NCBI GenBank assembly: GCA_030610025.1
Contig: JAUWSP010000043.1
Coordinates: 1 to 10,771, forward strand
Direction: 5' to 3'
DNA: 10,771 bases
Origin: Acidobacteriota bacterium
GTDB lineage: Bacteria; Acidobacteriota; Thermoanaerobaculia; Multivoradales; JAHEKO01
The notes under the pieces are model-generated. The model saw nothing but the letters and a program-made list of their open reading frames with translations, searched no databases and had not been told where the DNA came from. The first letter of the stretch is position 1. Each line of letters opens with the position of its first letter. Below, in pieces: positions 7,797 to 10,771 of the stretch. A program made the position numbers and the translations under genes.

Positions 7797-7813
7797 GAGA
7801 CCGATCGAGACCG
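7797..7813. repeat. Two copies of a 7-base direct repeat, 10-base period, between hydratase gene and mqnD
   Basis: Plus-strand GAGACCG at 7797-7803 and again at 7807-7813, separated by ATC. The pair fills much of the 30-base gap before mqnD. The one-turn spacing could suit a DNA-binding protein, but a pair this short can arise by chance. Confidence 0.3.
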
Positions 7814-7819
7814 GCCAGA

Positions 7820-9817
7820 CTAGGTTGTTCGAGGCTGCCCCTGCTGGAACATCCCCGGTCGATACGCAGTGATTCGACCTGTGAAGGCGGAGGCAGCCAC
7901 GGTAAGGGGTGAGGCCAAGTAGAGCTTTCCGGGGCCCGACCGGCCCTTGAAGTTCCGGTTGATCGCAGAAACGGTGACCTGGTCGTCTCGTTCCGAGACT
8001 CCAGGTCCGCATCCGATACAAGCCCCGCATCCTGGCTGGATGACCGTGACTCCTGCCCTGGCGAACGTCTCCATGAAGCCGTTCTCCCGACAGTACCTCT
8101 CAACCGATTCCGAGCCCACCTGAATCAGGAACACAACGCCATCATCCACCGACAGACCGGCGTCAACGGCCTCTTTGACCACCTGGTGGTAGAAGATCAG
8201 ATCGTCGATCTTGCCCGCTGTGCAGCTACCTCCGTAAGCGATATCAATGGAAACATCGTCGACATCTTCGACCAGAGCCCCGTTGGTGGGATCGGACGGA
8301 ATACCGTGGTCCGGATCACCAGGGTGCGCCACCATGGGTCGGATCGAAGCCAGGTCGATTCGGTGGACTCCCCCGTCATACTGGGCTCCTGGGTCGGCCT
8401 GAACCGCACGTGCCCGAAGCTCGTTCTCGTCGGCCTCAGGGCGACGCTGCTCGACCCAGCGGTAGGTCTCCTCATCCGCTTCCACGATGGCTCCACGCGC
8501 GGAGCACTCCGTCGCCATGTTGGTGAGGGTGGCTCTCTCATCCATGGAGAGATTGGCGATGCCTGAGCCGGTGAACTCCATGACCCGCTTGAGGGTCATC
8601 TGGGGTCGAGCGAACTCGAGCAGGATGTAGAGCATGAGGTCCTTGGCCGTTACGCCTTCCGCCAGCCGCCCGACCAACTCGAAGCGAATCGACTCGGGGA
8701 CCTCGACCGTGGTAAATCCCGAATGGATCAGATTGGCGTACTCGGTGGCGCCCACACCCCAGGCCAAAGCGTTGTTACAGCCTCCCATGCAGGTGTGGCT
8801 GTCGGTGGCTTGAATGAAATCGCCGGGCGAGATCAGGACCTCTCGTGCCACTTCATGGCAGATTCCCGGTGAGACGCCGTTCCTGGCCGAGAAGTCCTGG
8901 ACCCCGGTGTGTTGCTGAAAGCTCACCTGAAGCTCCCGCAGCCGCTCGATCTTGTCCATGAAGGGACGCATCCTGGGCACTTCGTCGGCGTAGATCAGGT
9001 GGTCCTCGAAGACCGCAAATCGTTCCGGGTTCTCGATCTCGTAGTCGGCACCGTGCTCTTGCTCGAGGAAGTAGTGGACCTGGGCCGTCGTGAATTCGTG
9101 GGAGTAGCCCCCATCGACCTCGACGACAAGGCTGTCTCCAGGCTTGACGAAATTTTCTCCGGCGCCGAGAGCATGCCGTGCGAGGATCTTCTCAGCCATG
9201 GTCATCGGACGTTCCCGCGTCTCACTGGCGGGCCACTCGATCTCTTTCCGGTCGAGGGCCTTGGCGAGCGGGAAAAGCCCGCCCTGACGTACGATGAGCT
9301 GGGTGATCGAATCGTACTCTCGGTAGAACTCCTCCAGGGGCACTCCCTCGCCTGCCTGAAGCCGACGCAGGGTCTCGTGGTCGGTCATCAGCACACCCTG
9401 ATTGATGTTGTTGGCGGCGTGAATCGGAGCGAACGAGGCCGCTACCGCAATTCTTATCCCAGACCACTTCTCAGCTTGTACGGCGGTTTCTCGGGAGCTT
9501 CCGACACCCTTTCTATGGCCTGAGACGATCACTTCGAACTCTCCGCCGTACAAAGCGTCACGTTCGAAGAGCCGTTTACCGTCCACGATCAAGCCAGCAT
9601 AGGCCTCGCGCGCCAGATCCTCGGGACGGTGATTGAAGCAGACCCAGGCCGGAGTCATGACGTCGGTGTTGATGTCATCCAGAAGATCGTCAACCGTCAG
9701 ATCGTCCATCGTCAGATCGAGCTCACCAGCGAGCTGCCGGCGAATCAGGTCCGGATCCTTGGTCAAGAACAGGACTCGCTTGCCCGGGGTCAGATGCAAT
9801 GTCTGTGGCGGCTTCAC
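7820..9817 (-). CDS. Aconitase-superfamily hydratase with N-terminal swivel domain (probable aconitate hydratase)
   Basis: An Fe-S hydro-lyase of 665 aa. Domain order is unusual. The LeuD-like swivel domain comes first (about 12-150: DDINTDVMTPA at 47-57 and GVGSSRETAV at 104-113, with the substrate-binding Ser/Arg). After a linker come the LeuC-like catalytic domains (about 205-650: MTMAEKILARHALG, the QATDSHTCMGGCNNALAWG block at 336-354, AYGGSCTAGKIDDL at 527-540 and the PGCGACIGCGPG block at 595-606). The [4Fe-4S] ligands would be Cys343, Cys597 and Cys600. Usual AcnA and mitochondrial-type aconitases have the swivel last. E. coli AcnB has it before the catalytic part but also a HEAT-like N-terminal domain that is missing here. 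Aconitase is the likely role, given icd and sucCD nearby; homoaconitase or isopropylmalate isomerase activity cannot be excluded. The GTG start lacks a clear ribosome binding site and is uncertain. Stop TAG. Confidence 0.85.
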   Translation of the reverse strand: MKPPQTLHLTPGKRVLFLTKDPDLIRRQLAGELDLTMDDLTVDDLLDDINTDVMTPAWVCFNHRPEDLAREAYAGLIVDGKRLFERDALYGGEFEVIVSGHRKGVGSSRETAVQAEKWSGIRIAVAASFAPIHAANNINQGVLMTDHETLRRLQAGEGVPLEEFYREYDSITQLIVRQGGLFPLAKALDRKEIEWPASETRERPMTMAEKILARHALGAGENFVKPGDSLVVEVDGGYSHEFTTAQVHYFLEQEHGADYEIENPERFAVFEDHLIYADEVPRMRPFMDKIERLRELQVSFQQHTGVQDFSARNGVSPGICHEVAREVLISPGDFIQATDSHTCMGGCNNALAWGVGATEYANLIHSGFTTVEVPESIRFELVGRLAEGVTAKDLMLYILLEFARPQMTLKRVMEFTGSGIANLSMDERATLTNMATECSARGAIVEADEETYRWVEQRRPEADENELRARAVQADPGAQYDGGVHRIDLASIRPMVAHPGDPDHGIPSDPTNGALVEDVDDVSIDIAYGGSCTAGKIDDLIFYHQVVKEAVDAGLSVDDGVVFLIQVGSESVERYCRENGFMETFARAGVTVIQPGCGACIGCGPGVSERDDQVTVSAINRNFKGRSGPGKLYLASPLTVAASAFTGRITAYRPGMFQQGQPRTT

Positions 9818-9849
9818 CGATAAGGGCCTTTGGGATCGCAGAGCGCCCT

Positions 9850-9855
9850 ATTCTA
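9850..9855 (-). promoter_or_regulatory. Candidate -10 box of the hydratase-mqnD unit
   Basis: TAGAAT on the minus strand matches five of six -10 bases. The upstream -35 match is weak (TTGGCT at a short 15-base spacing). The start would be near 9843, about 26 bases before the GTG. The 190-base divergent gap 9818-10007 contains no other gene. Confidence 0.35.
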
Positions 9856-9992
9856 TCCCCCGGGCCGGGCAGCCAACTTTTCAGACTCCACGGACGCCGC
9901 AACTGGCCCATGAGACCCCGCCACCTACCACCGGCGTGTCGGTTCAAGCGAGACCGACTACGAGCCTGTTACGATCACTTCGCCCGCGTTGT

Positions 9993-10000
9993 AAAAGGAG
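9993..10000 (+). promoter_or_regulatory. Ribosome binding site of ftcD
   Basis: AAAAGGAG seven bases before the ATG at 10008. It fixes the start at this ATG although the frame is open upstream to 9633. Confidence 0.8.
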
Positions 10001-10007
10001 TCGAAGA

Positions 10008-10685
10008 ATGTCCCAGATCATCGAGTGTGTTCCCAACTTCAGCGAAGGCCGCGATATGGCCGTGATCCGCCAGATCACGGACGCGATCGAAAGCGTCGAT
10101 GGAGTCGCCCTGCTGGACGTGGACCCTGGCCAGGCCACCAACCGCACCGTGGTGACCTTCGCGGGAGAGCCCATGCAGGTGGTCGAGGCCGCCGTGCGTG
10201 CGGCAGAGAAGGCCGCCAAGTTGATCGATATGCGGCAACACCGGGGCGAGCACCCACGATTCGGAGCCATGGACGTGTGCCCGTTGGTGCCGGTCTCGGG
10301 AATCTCGATCGAGGAAACCGCTTCCTATGCTCAGCAACTGGCCAAACGGCTCGGCGAAGAACTCGGGCTGACAATCTTCTGCTACGAGCACGCCGCGACC
10401 TCTGACGACCGACAGAATCTGGCCAACGTACGGTCAGGCGAGTACGAGGGACTCGAGGACAAGCTCGCCAAGCCAGAGTGGCAACCCGACTATGGCCCTG
10501 CCGAGGTCAACCTGAGATCGGGAGCCACGGCGGTTGGTGCTCGGGAGTTTCTGATCGCCTACAACGTCAATCTGAATACCACCTCGACGCGAAGGGCCAA
10601 CGCGGTCGCCTTCGACGTCAGGGAAAAGGGCAGGATCAAAAGGACTGGCGACCCCCTCACTGGCGAGATCATCCTTGACGACTAG
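10008..10685 (+). CDS. ftcD: Glutamate formimidoyltransferase (FtcD), truncated by an in-frame TAG
   Basis: Formiminotransferase domain, which moves the formimino group from N-formimino-glutamate to tetrahydrofolate at the end of histidine breakdown. Only 225 aa are encoded before the stop, against about 300 for single-domain bacterial enzymes. The N-terminal subdomain is complete and typical: IIECVPNFSEGR (4-15), LLDVDPGQATNRTVVTF (35-51), DMRQHRGEHPRFGAMDV (74-90) with the catalytic His82, NLANVRSGEYEGL (137-149) and GATAVGAREFLIAYNVNLNT (172-191). The C-terminal subdomain has barely begun at residue 225. Beyond the TAG the same frame goes on with family-like sequence, so the stop looks like a nonsense change in a longer gene. 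The start is certain. Function of the short product is doubtful, because the C-terminal subdomain helps form the folate site and dimer. Divergent from the hydratase gene. Confidence 0.85.
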   Translation: MSQIIECVPNFSEGRDMAVIRQITDAIESVDGVALLDVDPGQATNRTVVTFAGEPMQVVEAAVRAAEKAAKLIDMRQHRGEHPRFGAMDVCPLVPVSGISIEETASYAQQLAKRLGEELGLTIFCYEHAATSDDRQNLANVRSGEYEGLEDKLAKPEWQPDYGPAEVNLRSGATAVGAREFLIAYNVNLNTTSTRRANAVAFDVREKGRIKRTGDPLTGEIILDD

Positions 10686-10771
10686 GGAGCACCGGTCCAC
10701 ATTCCGGGCAGCCTGAAAGCCGTCAAAGCCATCGGCTGGTTCATCGACGAGTACTGAATAGAGCAGATCTC
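10686..10771 (+). pseudogene. ftcD: Continuation of ftcD after the TAG, with a second in-frame TGA; runs off window
   Basis: Reading on in the ftcD frame gives GAPVHIPGSLKAVKAIGWFI, then DEY, a TGA stop at 10755-10757, and IEQIS. FtcD proteins commonly have a stretch of the form GxPVxIPGxLKAxKAIGWYIEEYGIAQVS here, so TAG stands at a variable position (often Asn) and TGA at the Gly before I-A-Q-V-S. Both stops can arise by single base changes without any shift of frame. It has no start codon or ribosome binding site of its own, so it is probably untranslated unless the stops are read through. Confidence 0.75.

Noticed and set aside
9681..9722. Short repeated CGTCAGATCG units in the hydratase gene
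   Set aside because: They encode an acidic LTMDDLTVDDLLDD stretch within the domain and show no larger repeat array.
9633..10007. N-terminal extension of ftcD in the open upstream frame
   Set aside because: The extension overlaps the start of the hydratase gene and has no family match. The strong ribosome binding site and the conserved FtcD N-terminus are at 10008.
10683..10757. Altered genetic code (UGA as Gly, or UAG as sense)
   Set aside because: TAG and TGA both end well-defined genes in the same window at the expected protein lengths.
10755..10757. Selenocysteine insertion at the ftcD TGA
   Set aside because: The position is usually Gly or another non-cysteine residue in the family, and an upstream TAG would already stop translation.

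Overview
This is an ordinary-looking stretch of a GC-rich bacterial chromosome dominated by TCA-cycle genes. It holds eight complete or nearly complete genes plus one cut by the left edge. No tRNA, rRNA, CRISPR array, phage gene or insertion sequence was seen. MqnD indicates menaquinone made by the futalosine route. Together with E. coli-type NADP isocitrate dehydrogenase, a large membrane-bound RsbU-like phosphatase and a folate-linked formiminotransferase, this would fit Acidobacteriota or a similar Gram-negative phylum. That placement is an inference with low confidence. TAG and TGA both act as ordinary stop codons here.

Layout from right to left. At the right edge a plus-strand glutamate formimidoyltransferase gene (ftcD, from 10008) has a strong ribosome binding site and a good N-terminal domain. 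It is broken by an in-frame TAG at 10683-10685, and the same frame then continues with family-typical sequence to a second in-frame stop, TGA, at 10755-10757. Divergent from it runs a minus-strand unit of an aconitase-superfamily hydratase (7820-9817) and mqnD (6926-7789). A plus-strand cytidine deaminase gene (cdd, 6534-6929) meets mqnD tail to tail, and the two stop codons share one CTAG palindrome. Divergent from cdd is a minus-strand series: icd (5165-6412), a membrane PP2C phosphatase (2612-5020), sucC (1322-2491), sucD (450-1322) and a partial peptidase S51-like gene (1-449).

How the genes fit together: the hydratase, Icd and SucCD would cover citrate to isocitrate, isocitrate to 2-oxoglutarate, and succinyl-CoA to succinate with ATP or GTP formation. 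2-oxoglutarate dehydrogenase is not in the window. sucC, sucD and the S51-like gene are tightly coupled (TGATG, then TAGATG). The phosphatase lies between icd and sucC on the same strand, which suggests but does not prove a signalling link to central metabolism.

The points most worth a second look are the doubly interrupted ftcD, the hydratase with its swivel domain in front of the catalytic domains, the S51-like protein that seems to lack its serine nucleophile, the palindrome at the probable sucC transcription start, and the phosphatase with an uncharacterised sensory half. No clearly new multi-gene system is visible.
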